NCBI RefSeq assembly: GCF_008386395.1
Contig: NZ_CP043761.1
Coordinates: 6,448,001 to 6,512,000 of the forward strand
Direction: 5' to 3'
Length of the DNA stretch: 64,000 nucleotides
Source: Paenibacillus sp. 37
GTDB taxonomy: Bacteria; Bacillota; Bacilli; Paenibacillales; Paenibacillaceae
The position numbers were made by a program, and so were the translations under genes. Positions 52,986-61,139 of this stretch are shown here, piece by piece. The notes under the pieces were generated by a model. The model did no database searches, was not told the origin of the DNA, and saw only the letters and a program-made list of their open reading frames with translations. Within the stretch, counting starts at the first letter, position 1; each line of letters begins with the position of its first letter.

Positions 52986-53633
52986 CTAGTCTGATATAAG
53001 CCTATAGGCGGCTCCATATTTCGGTCCGTCCGTGAAGAATAATCGCACATAATCATCCTTGGCAACTTCAACGGGCGGCATCTCATTTCTTCCGGGAGCA
53101 AAATTACTCACAAAAGGATACACCGTACCATCTTCCTTATTGAGCGGTACCCCGCCCTGTTTGCGAACATAACAGAGGGCTTCCTTTGGAACAGGTACTT
53201 CCGCTGTGACGGTGATCAATACACTTTTTCGTTTCTGAAAAAAACCGCTCTTGTAGCGAATAGAAAAGCGGATATCCGCCTTCCCTGCGCTTGCAATCAC
53301 CATGTTGTCCTCGTCTCGTTGACGGATCAGCACAGGACCTTCTTCCTCCATCTGACACACATACACTGTGTACTTGATGGCACCAAAACCCGTGATCCGA
53401 TCCGTGTAACCATTGCTCGCCTTATATTCCTCTCTCGTGTACAACTTCAGCTTGCCCTGTGCAGGCTCTTCTCCGGTACGATCATCGCTCATCATATCTA
53501 GCTCCAGCCGTTCCACATACACAGCTTCTACCCGTTCCGGCCAGAGCCAGCGAAGTGTACAACGTCCTTCGTCCACCGCAAGTGTCAGTTTTCGAATCAA
53601 GGGTGTCGAAGGGTCTGCATCCGTAAATCGCAT
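52986..53633 (-). CDS. Unrecognised 215-residue protein in the tubulin/GTPase operon
   Basis: The start is taken at 53633 (MRFTDADPST), which has GGGAGG nine bases upstream; the open frame extends to 53774 but would overlap the end of the preceding gene. No family recognised. The sequence is dominated by alternating hydrophobic residues and Thr/Lys/Glu (LTLAVDEGRCTLRWLWPERV; ADIRFSIRYKSGFFQKRKSV), suggesting one or two beta-sandwich domains, with no membrane helix or signal peptide. It follows the membrane VWA gene by 19 bp, and the truncated repeat separates it from the GTPase gene. A scaffold or adaptor role in the complex is only a guess. Confidence 0.82.
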   Translation of the reverse strand: MRFTDADPSTPLIRKLTLAVDEGRCTLRWLWPERVEAVYVERLELDMMSDDRTGEEPAQGKLKLYTREEYKASNGYTDRITGFGAIKYTVYVCQMEEEGPVLIRQRDEDNMVIASAGKADIRFSIRYKSGFFQKRKSVLITVTAEVPVPKEALCYVRKQGGVPLNKEDGTVYPFVSNFAPGRNEMPPVEVAKDDYVRLFFTDGPKYGAAYRLISD

Positions 53634-53652
53634 TTCCATTGACCTCCCGACG

Positions 53653-54936
53653 TTAGAATCCTTTGCTGCGTGTATCTCTTGGTCTCTGACCAAACCCTTC
53701 GGCAGAAGAAGTTCCGCCGCCAGCTTCACGACGACCCCGGCTCTTCCGCGGCGTGTTTTCCTTAATCGGAACAATCCAGGAGAAGAGGGTCAACACGCCA
53801 GACAAAATTAGTATCGCACCGAGTCGTACAAATGTATCACCCACGTTCGAGCCGTCGAGTCCCCATTCCAGCAGAAGCCCTGCCAGTAGACCCGACACCG
53901 CACCACCAATACCGAAGCTTAACGCAAGGTGACGGTTATCGAATACGAGTCCGAGTGATACACCTAGTGCTACTCCAATCAGCAGAACGGCTGCCACACG
54001 GAAAATCGCCAGATAAACGCTATGTTCCATCATACCTGTACGCTCCGTCACCAGCGTCCGTTCATCGATCGTATCGTAGATCTGCTGGAATGCCAGATTC
54101 AGACCACCGGAATCCGGTACATCATAGTACATGCCACCCGTTTGCTGAGCAATATTACGCAACAGATCCGTACCCGATGGGTCCACCAGGCTTAGGCCCA
54201 CCGTATTGATGGAAATCTGTTCACTGCTATATTGGGACAAAATATCTGCCGTATCCGCTTCACTGAAGCCATCGGATAACAAGATGACGACCGTACCACG
54301 TTTCGGGTCCTGTTTGCCCTGAATCTGTTCCATGCCTTCCCGCAGCACGGCATCAAAATTGGTGCCGCCCGAAGTTGTGACAATACCATCGATTTTGCTA
54401 TAAACCTCATTCTTGGCCGTTTCACTATCCAGCGCAATAAACGACTGTAACAACTGCGGCTGGTCATCAAACGTAATGACAGCTACCTGTTTGTCACTCT
54501 CCATTTGGCTGATCAGTGTCTTGGCTGCTTCAAAGCGTCCGTTATCCGGATCTGTCTCGCTCATGCTGCCCGAGTTGTCGATCATCAGTACGATGTCCTT
54601 CACTTGCTTCACACCGCCCGGATTGATCTGATACAACAATTGCAGAGCGAGTCCAACAACAAATAACAGAGCCAGCGTTGCCGGAACAAGCAATTTCCAC
54701 GACAGTCCCAGATATCGAAGCTTCCATGATGCGCCATTCAGCTTGGGTGAGATCATCTCTGCGATCAAACAGAATAACCCCACACTCAGCGCCAGTACGC
54801 CAAAGTATAAGCCCATCAGCAACAGACGCGGCATTTCCCCAAGCCATTGACGCAGCATGATTTCCCCTGCCGCAAAGCCCACTGCCCCGCCAATCAGGCT
54901 GAACAGGACCAGGAGAAGATTGATTTTTCGCTGCAT
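53653..54936 (-). CDS. Membrane VWA-domain protein with six helices
   Basis: About 427 residues; start taken at 54936 (MQRKINLLLV), though an upstream in-frame ATG or GTG is possible. Three helices (about 6-26, 37-60, 81-103) precede a von Willebrand A domain with a full metal site: D120-x-S-x-S in MIDNSGSMSE, T192 in SGGTNFD and D222 in LLSDGFSE. Three more helices follow, then a basic C-terminal tail (KENTPRKSRGRRE). With the basic tails inside, the VWA domain lies on the outer face. It is the fourth gene of the operon. VWA domains bind proteins through a metal ion; the partner is unknown. Confidence 0.9.
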   Translation of the reverse strand: MQRKINLLLVLFSLIGGAVGFAAGEIMLRQWLGEMPRLLLMGLYFGVLALSVGLFCLIAEMISPKLNGASWKLRYLGLSWKLLVPATLALLFVVGLALQLLYQINPGGVKQVKDIVLMIDNSGSMSETDPDNGRFEAAKTLISQMESDKQVAVITFDDQPQLLQSFIALDSETAKNEVYSKIDGIVTTSGGTNFDAVLREGMEQIQGKQDPKRGTVVILLSDGFSEADTADILSQYSSEQISINTVGLSLVDPSGTDLLRNIAQQTGGMYYDVPDSGGLNLAFQQIYDTIDERTLVTERTGMMEHSVYLAIFRVAAVLLIGVALGVSLGLVFDNRHLALSFGIGGAVSGLLAGLLLEWGLDGSNVGDTFVRLGAILILSGVLTLFSWIVPIKENTPRKSRGRREAGGGTSSAEGFGQRPRDTRSKGF

Positions 54937-55022
54937 GTCCACATGCATCCTTTCCATACCAGCCGTAAGCAGGCTGAGTTAATACAAGATTGTAGCAGGG
55001 TGTCATGACACAGCCAGACATC

Positions 55023-57470
55023 TTAACGGATGGGTGACAACTTTTCCGCCAGACCTGCGGGGTGAAGTTCATATCCATTCTCCGTGTACGAGTCATAATA
55101 TACCTTGCCGTTCCGATACACCATGAGATCCTCCAGATGGAAACCGCCCATCAGATTCAGCTTCTCCACACCACTGCTGCGTTCTTCGTACACCACACCC
55201 AGCTTGTAGATGCGTGACGTCTCTTCGGCATGCGCCGCGTAGTCCATGAATGCACTATGATGGTCACCAAAGAAGTACTTCTCTTCATACCGATGTTCCT
55301 GCGTATAATCGAATACCCGTACCCGAACGACCGCCTGATCCTCCAGCGTGTGGTACAACCTGCGGAACAGATCATCCCGGGTCAATACATCTTTGTCTCC
55401 GTAGGCAATCGTTACATTGGCCCGCTGCAACAGCTCTTCTTCAAATGGCAATCGCAACGGCTCGGCCGTAAGCAGCAACGAGTGACATACCTCCATCAGA
55501 CGTTGCAGCAGACGGTCATCGCCTTCTGTGGCAAGACGGTTCATGTCTCCCATGTAACGGTCCTCAAACCATACATCCCGTCCGCGCTTGGCTTCCAGCT
55601 CGATGATTAGCTCTTCCGTCACTTTGCCGTAGTACTCCATCACGTTCTGGCCGATGTATTCATCCGCAGCGGCAATACTTTGGGCAGCTGTCTCTCGCAG
55701 TGTGCGTTCCAGCGCTTCAAGTGCTGCCGTGACGTGGCGACTATAACGGTGAAGCTCTTCCAACTCCGTATCGTAGATGCGCAGAAGATGTAATTCATTT
55801 TCCAGACGCAGCAATTCTACCTTCGGTACATACACTCGCTCCAGCATGCAGTCAATCAGATTGCGTACATTCTGTTTATCACGGAACAACGCTCGTTTGA
55901 ACGACTGATCTTCCACCCGCTCTTGCTGACGTTGCTCCAGCAGGGCACGTGCCGATTCAAGCTGCATCGATTTATCCCGAATCAGTCCGAGCAGCGCTTC
56001 ACGTACACTGCCAGGCTCACTGTCACTCCAGGCTGCCCACTGGAAGTAACCAACCTCTGGATGCTCCGCGCGGGATTGTTCGGCCTGACGGCACAGAGAG
56101 CCGCCAGAACTGCGCTCGCGCACACGCTCTTCGACAAGACGGACGACGTTATCACGGAAGTACGCTTCAGCGCCTTGTCCGAACAACGCTCTCTCCGCTT
56201 CACGAAGCGAGAGTGGCTTCAGATCGGAGAAACTGACGTTATGCGTCATGATGCCACTCATGCCACTAACCAGATCTTCACTCGGCAGCAGGCCTTCAAC
56301 TTTACGTTCCACCGAGGCCGCGTCCAGTCCGAAGAAAGCGAGCTTGTCCTTGATGCTCCAATCCGGCTCCTGCCGCATGCGTGCGAGCAGATACCGATAC
56401 ATGTGATATAACACCGCCAGTGCTATCGGCTTGTTTGGCCGCCTGATCTCGGCAAAACCCGCACTTGCATAACCATGCTGATCAGAGGTGGTGCGAATAT
56501 TGTTTTTGAAGGATGTATTGTTGTATGTGTTCGCTCCCGTGCTTGAAACGCTACCCGAGTGATTTGCATCCTGCTTCCGGTTCTTCAACAGGCAGATCCG
56601 GCAGATGATCTCGGCATTTTCGATCCAGCCACCGGGAACGCCGGTTCCACGCTCATTTTTGTCGGACAACAGATATACAAGATCATACAACGGGGACGCG
56701 TGATGTGTAACGGGAATGGAGATCCCATCCTCCGTCACCAGCAGATTACCGCTGAACGTGTAGTCCAGCGACTGCATATAATCCAGCTCCCTTAGAAAAG
56801 CAAGGCCTGCTGCGCTGGCATACCCGAAGGAATCCACTTGTTCCATCTCGCTGACCAATACATGCAGATCCGTTTGCACCGACTTGAAGGCTTGGGACAA
56901 AATGATCTCCGTCAGCTTGGTGAGCTCTGGCAACAATACATTCAGCGGATCATCCGCCCTGGTTACCACCGTAACGTAAATCCGATCAAATGACGAGTAC
57001 AGCCGTCCATATTCGGCAATCCGGTTACTGACCCGACGAAGCGTACGATTCAGATCAAAGAGCGCCTGATCCGATTCGTGGAAACTGCGATGTACATCCT
57101 TACGCCGTGTTTTGGACGGTCGCTCCGTCTGCCCAGCGAACAGAGGCAAGCGGTGACGAGTCACCTGACCGTCATCGGACGAGCCACCAGTCCTCGTTTC
57201 ACCCGAACCCGCTTCCTGATCTTCTGTCCCAATCTGAACGTAGACCACACCGTCTCCGTTATCCCATTTCAGCCGATTGATCTCCTGCACAGCAGACACG
57301 GCAGGTGCAACCAGATCACCCACGAAAAGGAACAAAGCCGGGTAATGGATACTGCTGCGTCCATCCCCCAGGCTGCCTTGACGCTCCTGCTCTATTGCAT
57401 ACTGTGCTGCATACTTCTCCAGATCGCGCTTCAGGGTATTGTTCGAATTGAACTCCATCCCGGTCACCAT
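55023..57470 (-). CDS. Unrecognised 815-residue protein downstream of the tubulin-like gene
   Basis: The ATG at 57470 lies directly after the tubulin-like gene's stop, with AGAAGG upstream, so the two are tightly coupled. No family recognised. An N-terminal segment (HYPALFLFVGDLVAPAVSAV, then VVYVQIG) looks like a Rossmann-type beta-alpha start. A middle segment of ~35 residues rich in Asn, Ser and Thr looks disordered, and residues about 540-680 are long amphipathic helices (EALERTLRETAAQSIAAADE). No membrane helix or signal peptide. Gene order and coupling make it a likely structural partner of the tubulin-like protein (inference). Confidence 0.85.
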   Translation of the reverse strand: MVTGMEFNSNNTLKRDLEKYAAQYAIEQERQGSLGDGRSSIHYPALFLFVGDLVAPAVSAVQEINRLKWDNGDGVVYVQIGTEDQEAGSGETRTGGSSDDGQVTRHRLPLFAGQTERPSKTRRKDVHRSFHESDQALFDLNRTLRRVSNRIAEYGRLYSSFDRIYVTVVTRADDPLNVLLPELTKLTEIILSQAFKSVQTDLHVLVSEMEQVDSFGYASAAGLAFLRELDYMQSLDYTFSGNLLVTEDGISIPVTHHASPLYDLVYLLSDKNERGTGVPGGWIENAEIICRICLLKNRKQDANHSGSVSSTGANTYNNTSFKNNIRTTSDQHGYASAGFAEIRRPNKPIALAVLYHMYRYLLARMRQEPDWSIKDKLAFFGLDAASVERKVEGLLPSEDLVSGMSGIMTHNVSFSDLKPLSLREAERALFGQGAEAYFRDNVVRLVEERVRERSSGGSLCRQAEQSRAEHPEVGYFQWAAWSDSEPGSVREALLGLIRDKSMQLESARALLEQRQQERVEDQSFKRALFRDKQNVRNLIDCMLERVYVPKVELLRLENELHLLRIYDTELEELHRYSRHVTAALEALERTLRETAAQSIAAADEYIGQNVMEYYGKVTEELIIELEAKRGRDVWFEDRYMGDMNRLATEGDDRLLQRLMEVCHSLLLTAEPLRLPFEEELLQRANVTIAYGDKDVLTRDDLFRRLYHTLEDQAVVRVRVFDYTQEHRYEEKYFFGDHHSAFMDYAAHAEETSRIYKLGVVYEERSSGVEKLNLMGGFHLEDLMVYRNGKVYYDSYTENGYELHPAGLAEKLSPIR

Positions 57471-57471
57471 C

Positions 57472-60400
57472 TTACTTCAGCCTTCTGCGAATGTCGTTCA
57501 GCTTGGACGACATCGTTCTGTAGAACTGATAGATATCTTCTCCGTTAGCCAGTTCTACCCGCTCATATTCCAGACGATCACGTGATTCCATAAACAGCGC
57601 AGCCAGATCATCCAGCTTTGTCAGCAGTGGGGTGATATCCTCTGAAGCCGTGAGATCGTTATCGCGGCGGGAGGCTTTGCGCAGCAATGTACTACGATCC
57701 TTCTCCGCCAGACCGCGGAAGTTGCCAAACACTTCATACTCGGCAAAGTTACGGCTCTTCATCAGGTTTGCGAACGGCTCCCATGCGTCTTCTTCCGGGT
57801 CACGGTCATAGACGTAGAGCGCACCTTTTTTGACGATGGTGTCAGTATATAACGCTTCGATGAAGCGGTCATACCACTGCTCTTCGTCTTGGTACTGGGC
57901 AAGAATGCCTTCGAGTTCCGCAACTTTGGCCGAGATGGCATTCATCTTTGCCAGTTCCTCACGTACACGTGCGATCAGCTGCGGGGAGCGTACCAGGTTT
58001 TCTTTGGCCATATCTTCATTAATACTTCCGAAAATATCCTTAACTCCTACACGTGGCAACCCTTCGGATTGCAGACGTTTCAACTCAATCACCGCCCGCT
58101 TCACTTCGCCGAGGTTCGGCGTGGTGGACGTCAGACGCATGTCGTAGGCAGCCAGTTTGGCGGACAAGTCAAATGCTTCTGTTGTCACAATCGCATATCG
58201 GTTGCTTGTATTCTCATCAATGGATTTGGCTGTCACAATGTTGTATCCGAGCGCCTGCTCGAACTCGTTACGCACACGAGCATTATATTGCTTCACACGG
58301 GCGTTCTCGTATACATCTCCCCATGATTTCTCTGGAATCGGAGATGGCAGATAGGTCCAGTTGTTTTTCTCCGTTTGCACCAAGTGACGACCAATGCCTT
58401 CTTTGTCCAAAATGGTACGTTCATAACTTTCCTCATATACCTTGAGCGGTGTATACACAAAGAGTGGTACCCCGTTGCGTGTATTCAGCCAGAAGATCCG
58501 GTTACGCACTTCACTTTCCTTAACGGTAAAATGAGATTTGCCTACCGCATTGTTCTGATAATTACGAATCCCTTTCAGAATGCCTGGTGCCTGTGCCGGT
58601 ACGGATACAAATCCCCATGAAGGGAAATGCAGACTGCCTGTACTGTTGCTCAGATTGAACACCGGAACGGCCTCATCATCCAGCTTGCCAGCAATGAAAC
58701 GTTCCACGAATTTTTCAACCGACTCATCCTGACCGTATTTGATCACCAGGAAATCTTCCATGGAACGGGTAATCAGATCGCCGAATTTCTCACTCAGGAA
58801 GTCGGAGATGGAGCTGACGATATCAATCTCGTTCTCTTTCACCCACTGGCTGGAGTTTTCCAGCAATTCACGGGAGAAGTCGCGGATCAGATCATCTGTA
58901 TCACGCTTATCCAACAGCCCGTCCACCACACTGACGATATCCGGTACACTTACAACGTTCCAGTAATATGTTTTGTTGCCTTTGTGATCGGCTTGTTCTT
59001 CGCCGCGTGTCAGCAGGTCACCGTTCTTGGCAAATATCGAGCTAAGGGCATTCAGCGTTTCGGTAAATACGTTATAAATGCGGCTGTTTTCCTGGTTCAG
59101 CAACTCATACAGATCTTCATAGAACTCGATCATCTGATCGTTACGTTCCACGTCGGCGTGCAGCCAATACTCATGAATTTTTGCTTCAATATAAGCATTC
59201 TTTTTCTTCTCTTTGGAGACAAACGCACTCTTTGCATCGCCCAGTTTCTCTTCGGACTGCTCCTGAGCTGCTTCAATATCACGCGGAATGCGGAAGGCAT
59301 TCTCACGCAGGGTTTCGATGTACGACTGAATCATCTTCAGTACACAGAATCCTTTTTCCGTATATATGAGACGGGATACATAGAACGGACCTTGTTCGGG
59401 ATGCAAAAACATACGCCGGATCTGTTCGGTGAACTGACCGGCAATCTCACCCGGCAGCTGTTTCTTCGCCTTGATATATTCCTCGCGGGCACGCGCCAGG
59501 AAGTTCTGTTCCAGTTCGGTGTCCATATTCACAACCTGGGATTTCACCACGTTGCCATAGGATAAACGCTCGCTGTTCTGATAACCAGGTAGCGGCTCTG
59601 GCACGCGGGCTTCAAAGGACTTGACCACACTTTCGAGATCAATGCCCAGCTTGCGGGCAAACTTCTCGGTATCCTCCTGGTTTGGCGCTTTGGAGAACAT
59701 GGTGTTCATTTTGTCGAACATGCGATACGCCAGATAGGTGGTCATCTCTTCAATCGGTAGTACAGCCGAAGATGCACCAATGATGTTGTAATCATAGTTA
59801 GCCGGGTACACCTTGTTCATCTGTGCGATGTTGGTTCGAATGTTGCTGATATAGTCATGGATCGCGAACTCCTCACCCGACTGCTTCTCCTCACTTGCCA
59901 TGAAGTTGGTAATGTTCTCGGCCGTGACGTTCATGCAGTAATCGTAGGCGTTCTCCAGCAGTTTGCCCTCGGTATTCGTCGCAGAGATCAGATGACACAG
60001 GTTAAATGGCGGCAGTGGTGAGTTGACGGTTAAAATATTGCCGTACTTCTGTGTAAACCGCTCACCGCGGCTATCCACGTTCATCCAGTAATCCAACTCT
60101 TTGAGCGCAGCATATCCGTTCTTGCGAATGTATTCGCGCGTGTGTTCGCTCAAGCTTTTGTTGGACAGGTTCACGTCTGGTGTGAACAGGTAGCCCAGCG
60201 TATTCACGCGGTCAATCCCGGCAGAGCCATGATCCCGTTCGATAATGCCGCGCACGATATAGGAAATATCGAGGAAACAGCCACTGCCTGTACCGCCGGA
60301 CAGACCTGTCAGCAGGAACACCATCAGTTTTTTGTTGGTGCCTACGGATAAGGTTTTAATCTTTTTGTCGATAGCCTGCACGACCTGATTAATTTTTGTG

Positions 60401-60861
60401 AACAAGAGCAGACGTCCAGCCTGACGCACACCTGCGGCGCCGTTCATGCCGTCCGTGATGCTCAGTTCGGGAGACAGCCAGTCCGTAATATACGGTTCCA
60501 GCACGCTGCGGTTCTGTAGAAGCCCGCCGATCTCGGCATTGGACAGCAATACGAATTCATTGATCGGATCAAGTCCGATTCCTTTATACTTTTTGGCACG
60601 ATCCTGTTCGTTTGTCTCAAAAGCCAGAAACTCCACATTGTCCGGCTTGTCCATTTTTTTCTTGGATACCGGGTCCTGTGGCAGCTTGAAACGACGGTTG
60701 ATCTGATATTTGAGACGCAACAGTGCGTCAATTCCCGTTCCCCCCAGACCAATAATCAGAATGGGGTTATCAATGGTATCAACTCTGATCTTCTCACTGA
60801 CAATACCTCCGCCAAGTGATACATCCAGTTGCTGAATATGTTCTCTAACAATCGGTTTCAT
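57472..60861 (-). CDS. Tubulin-like protein (Tubulin_2-like), 1129 residues
   Basis: A large cytoplasmic protein of the bacterial 'tubulin-like' group. The nucleotide-binding region is clear: IIGLGGTGIDALLRLK at residues 36-51 and, after ~140 residues, the tubulin/FtsZ signature loop in TGLSGGTGSGCFLD (G189-G-T-G-S-G194). Between them, NEQDRAKKYK and LLSNAEIGG suit the T2/T3 loop region. The remaining ~800 residues, without any membrane helix, are predicted largely helical and are far longer than FtsZ (~400). Whether it polymerises is unknown. GGAGG precedes the ATG. It is the second gene of the operon, separated from the secreted VWA gene by 278 bp that contain repeat copy 4. Confidence 0.9.
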   Translation of the reverse strand: MKPIVREHIQQLDVSLGGGIVSEKIRVDTIDNPILIIGLGGTGIDALLRLKYQINRRFKLPQDPVSKKKMDKPDNVEFLAFETNEQDRAKKYKGIGLDPINEFVLLSNAEIGGLLQNRSVLEPYITDWLSPELSITDGMNGAAGVRQAGRLLLFTKINQVVQAIDKKIKTLSVGTNKKLMVFLLTGLSGGTGSGCFLDISYIVRGIIERDHGSAGIDRVNTLGYLFTPDVNLSNKSLSEHTREYIRKNGYAALKELDYWMNVDSRGERFTQKYGNILTVNSPLPPFNLCHLISATNTEGKLLENAYDYCMNVTAENITNFMASEEKQSGEEFAIHDYISNIRTNIAQMNKVYPANYDYNIIGASSAVLPIEEMTTYLAYRMFDKMNTMFSKAPNQEDTEKFARKLGIDLESVVKSFEARVPEPLPGYQNSERLSYGNVVKSQVVNMDTELEQNFLARAREEYIKAKKQLPGEIAGQFTEQIRRMFLHPEQGPFYVSRLIYTEKGFCVLKMIQSYIETLRENAFRIPRDIEAAQEQSEEKLGDAKSAFVSKEKKKNAYIEAKIHEYWLHADVERNDQMIEFYEDLYELLNQENSRIYNVFTETLNALSSIFAKNGDLLTRGEEQADHKGNKTYYWNVVSVPDIVSVVDGLLDKRDTDDLIRDFSRELLENSSQWVKENEIDIVSSISDFLSEKFGDLITRSMEDFLVIKYGQDESVEKFVERFIAGKLDDEAVPVFNLSNSTGSLHFPSWGFVSVPAQAPGILKGIRNYQNNAVGKSHFTVKESEVRNRIFWLNTRNGVPLFVYTPLKVYEESYERTILDKEGIGRHLVQTEKNNWTYLPSPIPEKSWGDVYENARVKQYNARVRNEFEQALGYNIVTAKSIDENTSNRYAIVTTEAFDLSAKLAAYDMRLTSTTPNLGEVKRAVIELKRLQSEGLPRVGVKDIFGSINEDMAKENLVRSPQLIARVREELAKMNAISAKVAELEGILAQYQDEEQWYDRFIEALYTDTIVKKGALYVYDRDPEEDAWEPFANLMKSRNFAEYEVFGNFRGLAEKDRSTLLRKASRRDNDLTASEDITPLLTKLDDLAALFMESRDRLEYERVELANGEDIYQFYRTMSSKLNDIRRRLK

Positions 60862-60922
60862 TCCATGTCCTCCTTTGATTAACGCACATATGCTTCAATC
60901 TATACAATTCAAACTAAAGAAA

Positions 60923-61073
60923 TTTACACTTGCCACTCCGATGACAGAACAACCTTCCGATCGCTGTTATCCCCAGATTTTTTCAATTCACTTTTACAAA
61001 GTGAAAATCCGGGGATAAAGGCGAACGCTTCCGCTTCTTCACGTTATTTCCGTCCTCTGCGTTCTCGTGTAAA
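60923..61073 (+). repeat. Dispersed hairpin element, copy 4
   Basis: Fourth copy, in the gap between the tubulin-like and secreted VWA genes. Ends TTTACAC/GTGTAAA. Main stem TTATCCCCAGATTTT against AAAATCCGGGGATAA with one mismatch. The tip stem is TTCACTTT/AAAGTGAA, where C-G of copies 1 and 2 is replaced by A-T on both sides, a compensatory change. Confidence 0.87.
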
Positions 61074-61139
61074 CAGTTGGTCCCAAATTTTATTGGCATT
61101 CCTTTTAAACCAAACAATCAATTTAAATCAAATAATCCT

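Noticed and set aside
53634..53774. N-terminal extension of the 215-residue gene
   Set aside because: It would overlap the last ~120 bp of the membrane VWA gene and has no ribosome binding site, while MRFTDADPST at 53633 has an excellent one.
58627..59565. 312-codon open frame on the plus strand
   Set aside because: It lies wholly antisense to the tubulin-like gene, has no ribosome binding site and its product (Ile/Phe/His/Gln-rich) has no recognisable family; a shadow of the opposite strand.
5659..61073. CRISPR array or ordinary insertion sequence to explain the repeated element
   Set aside because: The copies are tens of kilobases apart, without spacers or a transposase, and are ~150 bp long.
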